Notes: generated by a model not told the origin, from the letters alone. Shown: positions 52,701-62,161, counted from the stretch's first letter. The stretch: 64,000 nucleotides of DNA from JAGNZR01 sp051646055 (GCA_051646055.1 JBOFCM010000110.1:1-64000), one strand, 5' to 3'. Translations and numbers: made by a program.

Positions 52701-52728
52701 ATTATACAGATACTATATTCTAAATCAA
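52701..52728 (-). promoter_or_regulatory. Promoter for the PagL-like gene
   Basis: On the minus strand TTGATT (52728-52723), a 16-bp spacer and TATAAT (52706-52701) precede the ATG at 52668. Confidence 0.65.
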
Positions 52729-52799
52729 GTGCTATATCCTTTAAAAATTTTTTTTCGTTATGAAATATGTTATAATTAGCACTATGTGGGGTGAGAGGG

Positions 52800-53375
52800 A
52801 TGAAAAATAAAAGTAAAGAGGAAAACAGGTTTTTAAAAGAGATATTTTTAATGTTTTTTAAGATTGGCATGTTTACCATAGGAAGCGGATATGCCATGTT
52901 GCCAGTTATGGAAAGGGAGATTGTGGAAAAGAAAAAATATCTTAGAAGAGATGAGTTTATAGATATTTTAGCAGTAGCTCAATCCTGTCCTGGTCCCTTT
53001 GCAGTAAATACTGCTATATATACAGGAGTAAAAATTGCAGGAAAAAAAGGAGGTATTACAGCAGCTCTAGGTGCGGTACTGCCATCTTTTATAATAATTC
53101 TTATTGTGGCCATATTTTTTCAGAATATTCAGGAAAATAGCTATATAAAAGCTATATTTAAAGGAGTTAAGCCTGCCACTGTGGCACTGATACTGATGCC
53201 TGTATATAATATGGGAAAAGGTATAAAGATAGGAAAGAAAAATTTTTGGATACCATTGGGGGTAGCGGTGGGGATATCTTTTCTGAAGATATCTGCAATT
53301 GTTTTTATCCTTATGGGAATGGTCGGGGGTATCTGGTACCATTCTAAAATTAAGAGCTCTCAGGAGGGGAAATGA
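52800..53375 (+). CDS. Chromate transporter family protein, first half
   Basis: A 191-residue CHR-domain protein: FFKIGMFTIGSGYAMLPVMEREIVEKKKYLRRDEFIDILAVAQSCPGPFAVNTAIYTGVKIAGKKGG is the standard short-chain CHR signature, followed by hydrophobic helices. Short CHR proteins work as pairs of oppositely oriented subunits. ATG 52800 follows GGGGTGAG; the GTG at 52791 is less likely. The next gene overlaps by 4 bp. Confidence 0.92.
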   Translation: MKNKSKEENRFLKEIFLMFFKIGMFTIGSGYAMLPVMEREIVEKKKYLRRDEFIDILAVAQSCPGPFAVNTAIYTGVKIAGKKGGITAALGAVLPSFIIILIVAIFFQNIQENSYIKAIFKGVKPATVALILMPVYNMGKGIKIGKKNFWIPLGVAVGISFLKISAIVFILMGMVGGIWYHSKIKSSQEGK

Positions 53376-53896
53376 TATATTTACAGATTTTTTATGAATT
53401 TTTTAAAATAGGTCTTTTCAGTTTCGGGGGCGGATATGCCATGCTGACCATGATATATAGTACTGTGGTAGAGAAACACAGCTGGCTCACTTCGGGAGAG
53501 TTTACGGATATTGTTGCGATATCTCAGATAACACCGGGTCCAATAGCTGTAAATACAGCCACTTATATAGGGTATAAAGTAACGGGAACAGTTTTTGGTT
53601 CAGCCTTTGCCACTTTAGGAGTAATTCTGCCAGCAGTTATGGTCATGGGAATCCTTATAGTTTTTATTTTCAAAAATCGGGACTCAAAATATGTGGAATG
53701 GGCTCTGAAAGGTGTAAGGCCTGTGGCAGTGGGACTTGTGCTTTCAGCCGCAGTGTCCCTTATGACAAGAGAGATATTTATAGATTATAAGAGTTATATA
53801 ATATTTTTTGCTACTCTGATAGGAGGATTATATTTTAAGATAGGGATAATAACAATGATATTATTGTCTGCACTAGCAGGAGTAATTGTATATTGA
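53372..53896 (+). CDS. Chromate transporter family protein, second half
   Basis: A 174-residue CHR-domain protein with FFKIGLFSFGGGYAMLTMIYSTVVEKHSWLTSGEFTDIVAISQITPGPIAVNTATYIGYKVTG. It overlaps the preceding CHR gene as ATGA and is expected to form a heterodimer with it. In anaerobes these transporters are widespread without chromate exposure, so the physiological anion is uncertain. Confidence 0.92.
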   Translation: MIYLQIFYEFFKIGLFSFGGGYAMLTMIYSTVVEKHSWLTSGEFTDIVAISQITPGPIAVNTATYIGYKVTGTVFGSAFATLGVILPAVMVMGILIVFIFKNRDSKYVEWALKGVRPVAVGLVLSAAVSLMTREIFIDYKSYIIFFATLIGGLYFKIGIITMILLSALAGVIVY

Positions 53897-53948
53897 AAAA
53901 AAATATGTTAAAATTAAATGAAGCTATATAATATTTAGGGGGTAGTTT

Positions 53949-54422
53949 ATGATATTAGATTCTTTTTGCCATCCGTTGAACCAGATGAGATATCCTAAGG
54001 TCTTAGAGGAGACTATACAGTATCTCAAAAATCTTGATTTTAGTCAGGTACCGGTAGGGCGTCACGAAATTAAGGGCGATGATATTTTTATCAATATTGC
54101 TGAATATGAAAGTTTTCCTAGAGAAGAGAGAATAATTGAGGCACATAAAGAGTATGTGGATATTCAATTTCTCACAGAGGGAGAGGAAAAAATCGGATTC
54201 GGAGTATTCTCAGAGAAAAATGAGATAAAAGAGGAGTATGATAAGGAGAGAGATCTTCTAGTATATGGAAAGTTAGAAAAAGAGTTTGATCTTATTTTAA
54301 CACCAGGGGTTTTTGCAGTTTTCTTTACAGAGGAGCCACATAGACCATGCGTTATGCTGGATAAACCTGTAAAGGTTAAAAAATATGTAGTAAAGATAAG
54401 AAAATCACTTTTAGAAGATTAA
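53949..54422 (+). CDS. YhcH/YjgK/YiaL family protein
   Basis: A 157-residue cupin-like protein with the family motifs ESFPREERIIEAHKEYVDIQFLTEGEEKIGF and GVFAVFFTEEPHRPCVML. E. coli YhcH is associated with sialic acid use and others with sugar-acid or beta-galactoside metabolism; no such genes are adjacent here. The ATG follows AGGGGG. A terminator separates it from nnrD. Confidence 0.9.
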   Translation: MILDSFCHPLNQMRYPKVLEETIQYLKNLDFSQVPVGRHEIKGDDIFINIAEYESFPREERIIEAHKEYVDIQFLTEGEEKIGFGVFSEKNEIKEEYDKERDLLVYGKLEKEFDLILTPGVFAVFFTEEPHRPCVMLDKPVKVKKYVVKIRKSLLED

Positions 54423-54437
54423 TCTGCATCTTGGAAG

Positions 54438-54463
54438 AGCTGGGTATAAAACTCAGCTTTTTT
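54438..54463 (+). terminator. Intrinsic terminator after the YhcH-family gene
   Basis: The 8-bp stem AGCTGGGT / ACTCAGCT (one G-T pair), ATAAA loop and T-run to 54463. Confidence 0.8.
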
Positions 54464-54492
54464 AATGGAGAAAATCTAGGAGACAGGTAGTC

Positions 54493-55356
54493 ATGAAAGA
54501 GAAAATTTTGGAAGAGAAAGAGATAGTTTCAATTCTTAAACCCAGGGGAAAAGAGGGATATAAGGGAGATTTCGGGCATACTTTTATAGTGGCAGGAAGC
54601 TTTAACTATGTAGGAGCGCCCTATTTTGCCGCAGAAGCAGCTGTAAGATCCGGTTCAGGTCTTGTAACTCTTTTTACGAGAAAAGAGATATTGGAGATAA
54701 TGAAAATAAAACTGGATGAAGCCATGGTAAGGGATATCCAGGAACTGAAAAAACATCTTCAGAAAGGTAGTGCTGTAGTCTTTGGATCCGGTATGGAGGA
54801 GAGCAAGGAAACCTATGGTGCACTTCAGGATCTAAAGGATGCAAAAATTCCACTGGTAATAGATGCCGATGGATTGAATGTATTAAAAACCCAAGAGCGA
54901 AGGGAATTTTTTAGGGAGAGAGAGGGGGCTACAATAATAACTCCCCATCTAGGAGAATTTTCTAGACTGACTGGAAAAAAAATAGAAGATATAAAAAAAA
55001 ACAGGGTAAAATTAGCCTTTGATTTTGCAAAAAAATATGGAATCACACTTATACTCAAGGACAGCGAGACTATAATTACAGATGGTAGAGAGATATATAT
55101 AAATAGAACTGGAAATGCAAGTATGAGCAATGGAGGAATGGGAGATATATTGGCAGGATTGACAGGATCTTTTTTGGCTCAGGGATACACCCCTTTGGAA
55201 GCTGGAAAACTAGCCTGTTATTTTTTAGGGAAATGCGGTGAAATGAGCAGTGTAGAAAATTATATAACCAATCCCAGAGATGTACTTCAGGTACTTCCCA
55301 AGGTCATGAAAAAAACTGTTCAAAAAAAGTGTTTTGTATGTTATAATATTGAATAA
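54493..55356 (+). CDS. nnrD: ADP/ATP-dependent NAD(P)H-hydrate dehydratase
   Basis: A 287-residue YjeF C-terminal-type protein that repairs hydrated NAD(P)H. Signatures are GDFGHTFIVAGSFNYVGAPYFAAEAAVRSGSGLVTLFT, LVIDADGLNVL, TIITPHLGEFSRLTG and NGGMGDILAGLTGSFLAQG. The epimerase (YjeF-N) half is absent, as in separate NnrD proteins. truB begins 19 bp downstream if its TTG start is used. Confidence 0.94.
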   Translation: MKEKILEEKEIVSILKPRGKEGYKGDFGHTFIVAGSFNYVGAPYFAAEAAVRSGSGLVTLFTRKEILEIMKIKLDEAMVRDIQELKKHLQKGSAVVFGSGMEESKETYGALQDLKDAKIPLVIDADGLNVLKTQERREFFREREGATIITPHLGEFSRLTGKKIEDIKKNRVKLAFDFAKKYGITLILKDSETIITDGREIYINRTGNASMSNGGMGDILAGLTGSFLAQGYTPLEAGKLACYFLGKCGEMSSVENYITNPRDVLQVLPKVMKKTVQKKCFVCYNIE

Positions 55357-55375
55357 CGTATTTTCGGAGGGGAAC

Positions 55376-56233
55376 TTGGACGGAATAATTTGTGTTAATA
55401 AACCGCAGGGGATAACATCCTTTGATGTGGTGAGAAAGCTGAAAAGGATTCTAAAAGAGAAAAGAATCGGCCACACAGGAACTTTAGACCCTATGGCAAC
55501 AGGGGTTATGGTAGTATGTGTAGGTAGGGCAACTAGACTGGTACAGGACATTGAAGGGTACGAGAAAGAGTATCTGGCGACATTCCAACTGGGATACAAA
55601 ACTGACACTTATGACAGAGAGGGAACCGTAACAGAGAGATCTGAGATGGAAAAACCAGATGAAAATATGTTGAAAGAGGCCCTATCAACTTTTTTAGGGG
55701 ATATAAAACAGGTACCACCTATGTATTCAGCTCTTAAAATAGATGGAAAGAGACTTTATGATCTGGCCCGTGAAGGGATAACAGTGGAGCGTAAAGCCAG
55801 AGATGTAAAGATAAAATCACTGGACCTGAAAGAATATGACGGAGAAAGCGGAAAATTTTTATGTAAAGTATCCAAAGGTACTTATATAAGATCTCTTATC
55901 TTTGATCTAGGAGAGAAGCTGGGAACTTTTGCCACTATGACAGATCTTATAAGAACTGAGGTGGGAAAGGTAAAGCTCCAAGAATGTTTTACTCTGGAAG
56001 AGATGGAAGCTATGGCTGAAAAGGGAGATTTATCATTCCTTCAAGGGGTAGAGGAATTCTTCGGATATCCAAGACTTGAGCTAATAGGAGAGGAAAATCT
56101 GAAATACTACAAAAATGGAAATAATTTCAGTTATACTGGAAATGACGGATATTACTCGATTTACTATAAGAATGAATTTATAGGCCTTGCCACAATTAAA
56201 AACAGCAGGCTTCAGGCATATAAATATTTTTAA
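55376..56233 (+). CDS. truB: tRNA pseudouridine(55) synthase TruB
   Basis: TruB makes pseudouridine 55 in the T-arm of tRNAs. The 285-residue protein begins LDGIICVNKPQGITSFDVVRKLK (Leu codon TTG read as Met), with catalytic Asp in RIGHTGTLDPMATGVMVVCVG and YLATFQLGYKTDTYDREG. I chose TTG 55376 because GGAGGGG ends 3 nt before it; the ATG at 55334 would overlap nnrD and add 14 atypical residues. Confidence 0.95.
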   Translation: MDGIICVNKPQGITSFDVVRKLKRILKEKRIGHTGTLDPMATGVMVVCVGRATRLVQDIEGYEKEYLATFQLGYKTDTYDREGTVTERSEMEKPDENMLKEALSTFLGDIKQVPPMYSALKIDGKRLYDLAREGITVERKARDVKIKSLDLKEYDGESGKFLCKVSKGTYIRSLIFDLGEKLGTFATMTDLIRTEVGKVKLQECFTLEEMEAMAEKGDLSFLQGVEEFFGYPRLELIGEENLKYYKNGNNFSYTGNDGYYSIYYKNEFIGLATIKNSRLQAYKYF

Positions 56234-56301
56234 GTTGATCAAGAAATAATATGTATATAGGTTATAATAAAATTTTAAAATAAAGATTAAAGGAAGTGTT
56301 T

Positions 56302-58116
56302 ATGAAGATTAAAAACGTAGCTATAATTGCCCACGTTGACCATGGAAAAACAACATTGGTTGACTGTCTTTTAAAACAGGCTGGAGTTTTTGCTGCTCAC
56401 CAGATGGATAAAGTTGAAGAGAGAGTAATGGATTCCAATGATATCGAGAAAGAGAGAGGAATCACGATATTTGCTAAGAATGCCGCTGTAAACTATAAAG
56501 ATTACAGAATCAATATAGTTGATACTCCAGGCCATGCTGACTTCGGAGGAGAGGTTCAGAGAATCATGAAGATGGTTGACTCAGTTATACTGGTTGTTGA
56601 CTCATTTGAAGGTACTATGCCACAGACAAAGTATGTTCTTAAGAAAGCTCTTGAGCAAGGACATAGACCAATAGTTGTAGTAAATAAAATAGACAGACCA
56701 GGAGCAAGACCAGAAGAGGTTCTATACATGGTATATGACCTATTCTTAGAGCTAGATGCTAATGAGTACCAGCTTGAGTTCCCAGTTGTTTATGCTTCTG
56801 GAAAAGCAGGATATGCAATAAAAGAACTTACAGATAAGAGTAACAACATGGAAGCTCTATTTGAAACTATAGTTGAGCACGTTCCATCTCCAGAGGGAGA
56901 TAAAGATGCTCCACTTCAATTCCTTGCTGCAAACATAGAGTACGATAACTATGTTGGTAAACTTGGAGTTGGAAGAATCTATAACGGAACTGTTAAGAAA
57001 AACCAGGAAGTTATGCTTATAAAAAGAGACGGAAAAATGGTTAAAGGAAAAGTTTCTATAATCTACGGATATGAGGGACTTAAGAAAGTTGAAGTTGAGT
57101 CAGCAATAGCTGGAGAGATTGTTTCAATAGCTGGACTTGCAACTGTAGATATCGGAGAGACAATTGCAGATGTAGCTAATCCTGTAGCTCTTCCTCTAAT
57201 TGATATAGATGAGCCAACTCTTGCTATGACATTCGTAGTAAATGATTCACCATTCGCAGGTAAAGATGGAAAGTTCATAACTTCTAGAAATATCTGGGAC
57301 AGACTTCAGAAAGAGCTTCAAGGAAACGTAAGTATGAGAGTAGAAGCTACAGCTTCAGCTGACTCGTTCATAGTTAAAGGAAGAGGAGAGCTTCAACTTT
57401 CTATACTTCTAGAGAACATGAGAAGAGAAGGATATGAGATTCAGGTTTCAAGACCTAGAGTTATATTCCAAGAGATCAATGGAGAGCTAAACGAGCCAAT
57501 TGAGCTAGCAGTAGTAGACGTTGATGACAACTTTACTGGAATAGTTATCGAGAAGATGGGAATCAGAAAGGGAGAGCTTGTAACTATGACTCCTGGAACA
57601 GACGGATATACTCGTCTTGAATTCAAAGTTCCTGCAAGAGGACTTATCGGATATAGAGGAGAATTCCTAACTGATACAAAGGGAACAGGAATCCTTAACC
57701 ACTCATTCTATGAGTATGCACCACACAGAGGAGATATTCCTGCAAGAAACAAAGGAGCTCTAATCTCTCTTGAGACTGGAAAAACTATAGCTTATGCTCT
57801 AAGCGGATTACAGGATAGAGGAACAATGTTCCATGATCCAGGTGTAGAGGTTTATGCTGGAATGGTTATCGGAGAGCACAACAGAGAGAATGACCTAGTG
57901 GTAAACGTTTGTAAAACTAAGAAACTTACAAACATGAGAGCTTCTGGATCTGATGATGCAGTAAGACTTGCAACTCCAAGAAGAATGACTCTTGAGCAAG
58001 CTATTGAGTACATTGGTGATGATGAGCTAGTAGAGATCACTCCAAAAAATATCAGAATCAGAAAGAAATATCTGAATGAAAATGATAGAAAAAAAGCTGA
58101 AAACAGCAAAAAGTAA
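56302..58116 (+). CDS. typA: Translational GTPase TypA/BipA
   Basis: A 604-residue ribosome-binding GTPase: G1 AHVDHGKTT, switch I ERGITIFAKNAAV, G3 DTPGHADFGGEVQR and NKIDRPGARPEEV. EF-G-like domains III and V follow, then the BipA-specific C-terminal domain (GVEVYAGMVIGEHNRENDLVVNVCKTKKLTNMRASGSDDA). It helps 50S assembly and stress or low-temperature growth. ATG 56302 follows AAAGGAAG; the GTG at 56296 is unlikely. Confidence 0.97.
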   Translation: MKIKNVAIIAHVDHGKTTLVDCLLKQAGVFAAHQMDKVEERVMDSNDIEKERGITIFAKNAAVNYKDYRINIVDTPGHADFGGEVQRIMKMVDSVILVVDSFEGTMPQTKYVLKKALEQGHRPIVVVNKIDRPGARPEEVLYMVYDLFLELDANEYQLEFPVVYASGKAGYAIKELTDKSNNMEALFETIVEHVPSPEGDKDAPLQFLAANIEYDNYVGKLGVGRIYNGTVKKNQEVMLIKRDGKMVKGKVSIIYGYEGLKKVEVESAIAGEIVSIAGLATVDIGETIADVANPVALPLIDIDEPTLAMTFVVNDSPFAGKDGKFITSRNIWDRLQKELQGNVSMRVEATASADSFIVKGRGELQLSILLENMRREGYEIQVSRPRVIFQEINGELNEPIELAVVDVDDNFTGIVIEKMGIRKGELVTMTPGTDGYTRLEFKVPARGLIGYRGEFLTDTKGTGILNHSFYEYAPHRGDIPARNKGALISLETGKTIAYALSGLQDRGTMFHDPGVEVYAGMVIGEHNRENDLVVNVCKTKKLTNMRASGSDDAVRLATPRRMTLEQAIEYIGDDELVEITPKNIRIRKKYLNENDRKKAENSKK

Positions 58117-58158
58117 TTAAAAAAATAAAATATATAAAATAGAATAGGAGAGTTAGAG

Positions 58159-58983
58159 ATGGGAAAATTTCAGATGCCACTTGTTTTGCTTTTAACTATA
58201 TTTTTTACTGGATGCAGCAATGCCCCCAAAAGGGAGATTCCAGAAAATTTAGTATATGAGGCGATACTGGCAGATGATTCCCGTGCTCTGACCTCCTTTT
58301 TTAATTCAGAATTTTCACCTGCCCATCAGGATAAAAATGGAATATCTCTCCTAGATTTGGCTATAAAATATGATTCTTTAGAATCCCTCCAGGTCCTTGC
58401 ACGGCAAGATCTGAATTTGAATGAAGGACTTTTTAGGGTGAGAAGTTTTCAAGCCCTAGAGATCCTTATAAAAAATGGAGCTGATCCCAATGTGAAAAAC
58501 TCCTCGGGAGACTCTCTGGTAATCCATTATATAAAGAACAAGCCTGATTCTTTTGTCCAATATATAATATCTCAAGGGGCTTCCCTGGAGACTGAGGACA
58601 GCTATGGTTGGAAACCTATTTTTTGGGCAGCTTCAGTTGGAAGTCCTGGAGTTTTAAAAGAGCTTCTGAATAGGGGAGCTAATCCACAGGAAAAGGACAG
58701 AGAGGGAAATCTGCCCATATATTATGTGACAGATAAGGAGAAGCTGGAACTTCTTTTGGAATACGGATATGACCTCAACACAAAAAATATCGAGGGAGAA
58801 AACATTTTTGGAGAGATACTCATGAAGGCTGTAGCTAACAGAGAATTTGAGATAATTGAAAAACTCCTAAATAAAGGTGTGAATCCAGGATACCGTTCCT
58901 ACGGAAGAGGTGCTATGGATATTGCAGAGCGAGCCAAAGACCTTGAAATGATAGAATTTTTAAATAAAAAAGTACCCCGTTAA
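58159..58983 (+). CDS. Ankyrin-repeat lipoprotein
   Basis: A 274-residue protein with lipobox (LLLTIFFTGCSN) followed by about six ankyrin-like repeats. Clear ones include GISLLDLAIKYDSLESLQVLARQDL, LEILIKNGADPNVKNSSGDS, GWKPIFWAASVGSPGVLKELLNRGANPQEKD and MDIAERAKDLEMIEFL. It is likely anchored in the envelope as a protein-binding scaffold; no partner is evident. Its stop codon overlaps that of the convergent gene inside a terminator loop. Confidence 0.87.
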   Translation: MGKFQMPLVLLLTIFFTGCSNAPKREIPENLVYEAILADDSRALTSFFNSEFSPAHQDKNGISLLDLAIKYDSLESLQVLARQDLNLNEGLFRVRSFQALEILIKNGADPNVKNSSGDSLVIHYIKNKPDSFVQYIISQGASLETEDSYGWKPIFWAASVGSPGVLKELLNRGANPQEKDREGNLPIYYVTDKEKLELLLEYGYDLNTKNIEGENIFGEILMKAVANREFEIIEKLLNKGVNPGYRSYGRGAMDIAERAKDLEMIEFLNKKVPR

Positions 58984-58997
58984 AGGGTACTTTTTTT
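58966..58997. terminator. Bidirectional terminator with both stop codons in its loop
   Basis: The stem AAAAAAGTACCC / GGGTACTTTTTT closes a 7-nt loop (CGTTAAA) in which the TAA of the plus-strand gene and the TAA of the minus-strand gene overlap. Confidence 0.9.
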
Positions 58998-60554
58998 CTC
59001 GAATGAGTATCTGTTGGCAGCGTTCCAAAGGATATATTCCTCTAGTCCAAGAGCATTAAGAGCTCTTATCTGTTCTTTGACCTCTTTTTTTCCATATTTA
59101 ATATGTCCTTTAACCCATGGAGCAGAAAAATCTTGAATCCATGTTCTTATGGTTGCAGGAGTGTCAATATTAAAACTTCTATTCATAGAATCTCTTGAAG
59201 AACCGTAAACTGTTTTATATGGTTCAGCATCTGGGACAGCAGCTCCGTAAACTCCGTTACCATAGTGACTTGGATAAACCATTGGACAGATATAGTCCAC
59301 AACATTGGAAACAGCTTCCCAGTGTTGTCCAAGAGCCATATCATCAGGAGAAGATCCTACCTGACCATAGACATCGGCAGCTGTATAAACTTCTAGAGGA
59401 GAGAGCTGTTTATGAGCTTCAGTCAAGAATCTCTGGATAGCAGCAGGCTTGCTTTCGTTTTTAGGATTTCTATAGTTCAGATGAGGATCTAGTTTTCCGC
59501 CATTAGAAGCAGGGAATCTAACATAGTCAAATTGAATCTCGTTGAATCCCACACGGGCAGCTTCTTTAGAAACATCAATGTTGTACTGCCAAAGCTCTCT
59601 GTCATGGGCAGAAACCCAGATAAGTCCATCAGCATTGGAGAATGGTTTTCCAGTACGCTTATCTAAAATAGTTCTTTCAGGTTTGGCCTTGGCATAAGTA
59701 GGGTCTTTAAAAGATACAACTCTTGCTATGGTATAGATATTGTTTTCTTTCAGTTTCGCCATAAGAGCTTCTATATTTTTTATAGGTCTACGCTTATCTG
59801 AGTCCAGTCCATATTTTGAAACAACCTCAGGCATACTCCATAAAAGATGTCCGTCATCATTTTTAACATCTATAACAAAGGCATTTATTTCAGTGGTTTT
59901 AGCCAGTTCAATAAGCCTGTCCAAAGCCTTAGGGGTAGAGACAGTAGAGGTAGAAACATAGATTCCCTTAACTTTTACTTTAGGATTGTTAGGGTATTCC
60001 TTTTTAAGGAAAGGATCAAAATTCAACTTTCCCCACTGCTGTGGCAGTAGATCGTTGATAGAAGGAACAAGAACTTTTTTAGTAATCCATCCCTCCTTTG
60101 TTTTTCTATCTTTTAGGTAACTTACCTTAACATAGGTTTCAGGTTTTTGATTTCCAGATGTAATCTCTTCAAGAATAGTAACCCTAGTTCCTTTTCTCAG
60201 ATAATCGATTCTCTGTCCTCCAGTGGCAGCATTAAAAACCTGGAGATTAGCAATGTTGGTATAGAAATGTTCTGTAAAAGTAGTTTCTTCAGGAACAACC
60301 TCTTTGACAGTCTCCTCTTTCAGAGGCTCTTCTACCTTTGTTTGGATTTCTTCAATTTTAGGTTCCTCAGAAGGTTTGCTTTCTTTTTTAACTTCTGAAA
60401 CTTCAGCTTCTTTAGCTGTGGATTCGGAGGATTCATCTTTTTTTAGCTCTTCGCCTTGAAAAGTATAGCTCCCCTTTACCATTTCAACGGTTTCAGTTTT
60501 TCCGCAAGAAATAAAAAATGCCATAAGGGATATGGCAATTAAAAATTTTTTCAA
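58980..60554 (-). CDS. Putative glycoside hydrolase (DUF4015) lipoprotein with SH3-like domain
   Basis: A protein of about 524 residues: lipoprotein signal (MKKFLIAISLMAFFISCGK), a Glu/Lys/Pro-rich spacer (about 30-95), an SH3b-like domain (about 100-165, LQVFNAATGGQRIDYLRKGTRVTIL) and a DUF4015 barrel (PF13200). The barrel includes VKGIYVSTSTVSTPKALDRLIELAKTTEINAFVIDVKNDDG, YTIARVVSFKDP, FNEIQFDYVRFPASNGG and ICPMVYPSHYGNGVYG. The substrate is unknown; an envelope glycan is plausible. A TTG at 60554, 8 nt after TGGAG, seems the best start. Confidence 0.84.
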   Translation of the reverse strand: MKKFLIAISLMAFFISCGKTETVEMVKGSYTFQGEELKKDESSESTAKEAEVSEVKKESKPSEEPKIEEIQTKVEEPLKEETVKEVVPEETTFTEHFYTNIANLQVFNAATGGQRIDYLRKGTRVTILEEITSGNQKPETYVKVSYLKDRKTKEGWITKKVLVPSINDLLPQQWGKLNFDPFLKKEYPNNPKVKVKGIYVSTSTVSTPKALDRLIELAKTTEINAFVIDVKNDDGHLLWSMPEVVSKYGLDSDKRRPIKNIEALMAKLKENNIYTIARVVSFKDPTYAKAKPERTILDKRTGKPFSNADGLIWVSAHDRELWQYNIDVSKEAARVGFNEIQFDYVRFPASNGGKLDPHLNYRNPKNESKPAAIQRFLTEAHKQLSPLEVYTAADVYGQVGSSPDDMALGQHWEAVSNVVDYICPMVYPSHYGNGVYGAAVPDAEPYKTVYGSSRDSMNRSFNIDTPATIRTWIQDFSAPWVKGHIKYGKKEVKEQIRALNALGLEEYILWNAANRYSFEKKSTL

Positions 60555-60575
60555 ATTAATCAACTCCAAAATTTG

Positions 60576-61565
60576 TCATATATATATTTTACTTACATCA
60601 GGAAGGGAAAATATTTTTAGAAGTGTCCAGTAGTCAACTTTAAAAAGTATCTTATCTCCTAATTTATAGTGGGTATTATTATTTTTGAACTCTATTATTG
60701 TGTGATCAGAGGTGACTCCTGTCAGAAGAATATTCTCATCTAAAGGACGTAGCCCCTGGAGATTTATCTCCACACATCCCATGGCAAGTACACCTCGTAA
60801 AGAGTTGTTTTTTATTTTAAGCTCGATAATTTCGGCAGCCAGAAGAAAAACATCATCAAAGGAACCAGGGAGAGTATTTTTTTGTACAGTATCTCTTCCT
60901 AAAAGCAGTCCTTCTCCTATTCTCAGGGTGACTCTCTCCTGTTTGGAGATGAGGGGAAGAATATGTAGAAAGCTTGAATTTCCAGCAGAAATCCAGAGCT
61001 TTAAACCACTTTTTTTCTCCAGTTTTTCTCTTATATCCAGTAGCTCAGAGAAAATATCTGTGGTGGGAAAACTGTCTGAGAGACAGGCCATATTGGAAGC
61101 AATTCCCAAAAATTCAATATTTTTCAGCTTTAAAATTTCATCCGTTGTTGAATTTATATTTTCTATATTTTCACCATCACGAAAATCTCCTGTTTCTAGA
61201 AGAAGAAAAATTTTGTGTTTTTTTCCTTCTTTTTCCGCACAGGAGTTCAGAGCTTTTATAGTTTTAATTTCAGAGTTAAGGGAGATATCTGCAAACTTAA
61301 CAACGTCCTCAGCCTCTGAAAGGAGAGGAACTCTAGTAAGAAGTTTTTCACATGGCAGAGATATAATTTTTTTGAGATTACTTATTCTAGATTCTCCGAT
61401 ACTGGTGCATCCAGAATGAAGCATAGTTTCTGCAATGGCCAGATCATTGAAAACAGATTTGGTTATTCCAGTGACAGAAATATTTTTTTCTCTACAGATA
61501 GAAACGATATTTCTGCAGTTTATCCTGAGTTTATTGAGGTTCACAATAAGAACGGGATAGCTCAT
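60576..61565 (-). CDS. Alanine/ornithine racemase family PLP enzyme
   Basis: A 329-residue fold-type III PLP enzyme of the Orr family. The N-terminal MSYPVLIVNLNKLRINCRNIVSICREKNISVTGITKSVFND contains the PLP Lys (TGITKS), and GESRISNLKKI and LRIGEGLLLGRDT complete the signature. Ornithine racemases of this group act in D-ornithine metabolism of clostridia; the substrate here is not certain. Its start overlaps the recR stop by one base. Confidence 0.86.
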   Translation of the reverse strand: MSYPVLIVNLNKLRINCRNIVSICREKNISVTGITKSVFNDLAIAETMLHSGCTSIGESRISNLKKIISLPCEKLLTRVPLLSEAEDVVKFADISLNSEIKTIKALNSCAEKEGKKHKIFLLLETGDFRDGENIENINSTTDEILKLKNIEFLGIASNMACLSDSFPTTDIFSELLDIREKLEKKSGLKLWISAGNSSFLHILPLISKQERVTLRIGEGLLLGRDTVQKNTLPGSFDDVFLLAAEIIELKIKNNSLRGVLAMGCVEINLQGLRPLDENILLTGVTSDHTIIEFKNNNTHYKLGDKILFKVDYWTLLKIFSLPDVSKIYI

Positions 61566-62161
61566 TATTCAATCTCCTGTCTGCCCTCAAGAGCCCTTGA
61601 AATAGTTGCAGAATCTGCATACTCAATATTTCCTCCCATGGGAATACCGCTGGCAATTCTTGTAATTTTTACATGAAAAGGTTTTAGAAGCTTTGTAAGA
61701 TATAGAGTTGTAGTCTCCCCTTCCAGATCCGGATTGAGAGCTATTATAATTTCACTTATATCATCCTGTGCAACTCTTTTTAAAAGAGATTCAAGGTTGA
61801 GCTTATCAGGAGTAATGCCCTTAAGGGGAGCCAGTTTTCCTCCCAAAACATGATATTTACCACGGTATTTACCTGTTTTTTCAAAGGAGATAACATCTCT
61901 GGAATCTTCCACTACACATATTGAGTGTCTATCTCTAAATTCATCAGAACAGATGGGACAAGTATCTTTTTCGCTGAGGTCTCCGCAGATACTACATTTT
62001 TTTATAAGTTTTTTGGCATCTAGAAGGGCCTGAGAGAAACTCTCGACCTCTTCTAAACTGCTATTGAGAATATGAAAAGCTAAACGTGTAGCACTTTTTC
62101 TTCCTACTCCTGGGAGTCTTCCGAAGGCATCGATAACTTTTTCCAGTGCTTCAATAGCCAT
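61565..62161 (-). CDS. recR: Recombination protein RecR
   Basis: A 198-residue RecR, acting with RecF/RecO in gap repair. It has the HhH region (IDAFGRLPGVGRKSATRLAFHIL), a zinc finger (CSICGDLSEKDTCPIC) and a Toprim domain (ICVVEDSRDVISFEKTGKYRGKYHVLGG, IIIALNPDLEGETT). ATG overlaps the stop of the upstream small gene (TAATG). Confidence 0.97.
   Translation of the reverse strand: MAIEALEKVIDAFGRLPGVGRKSATRLAFHILNSSLEEVESFSQALLDAKKLIKKCSICGDLSEKDTCPICSDEFRDRHSICVVEDSRDVISFEKTGKYRGKYHVLGGKLAPLKGITPDKLNLESLLKRVAQDDISEIIIALNPDLEGETTTLYLTKLLKPFHVKITRIASGIPMGGNIEYADSATISRALEGRQEIE

Noticed and set aside
60712..61419. 235-codon open frame on the plus strand
   Set aside because: It is antisense to the well-supported racemase gene, is rich in Ser/Phe/Arg as expected of a shadow frame, and has no ribosome site or family resemblance.
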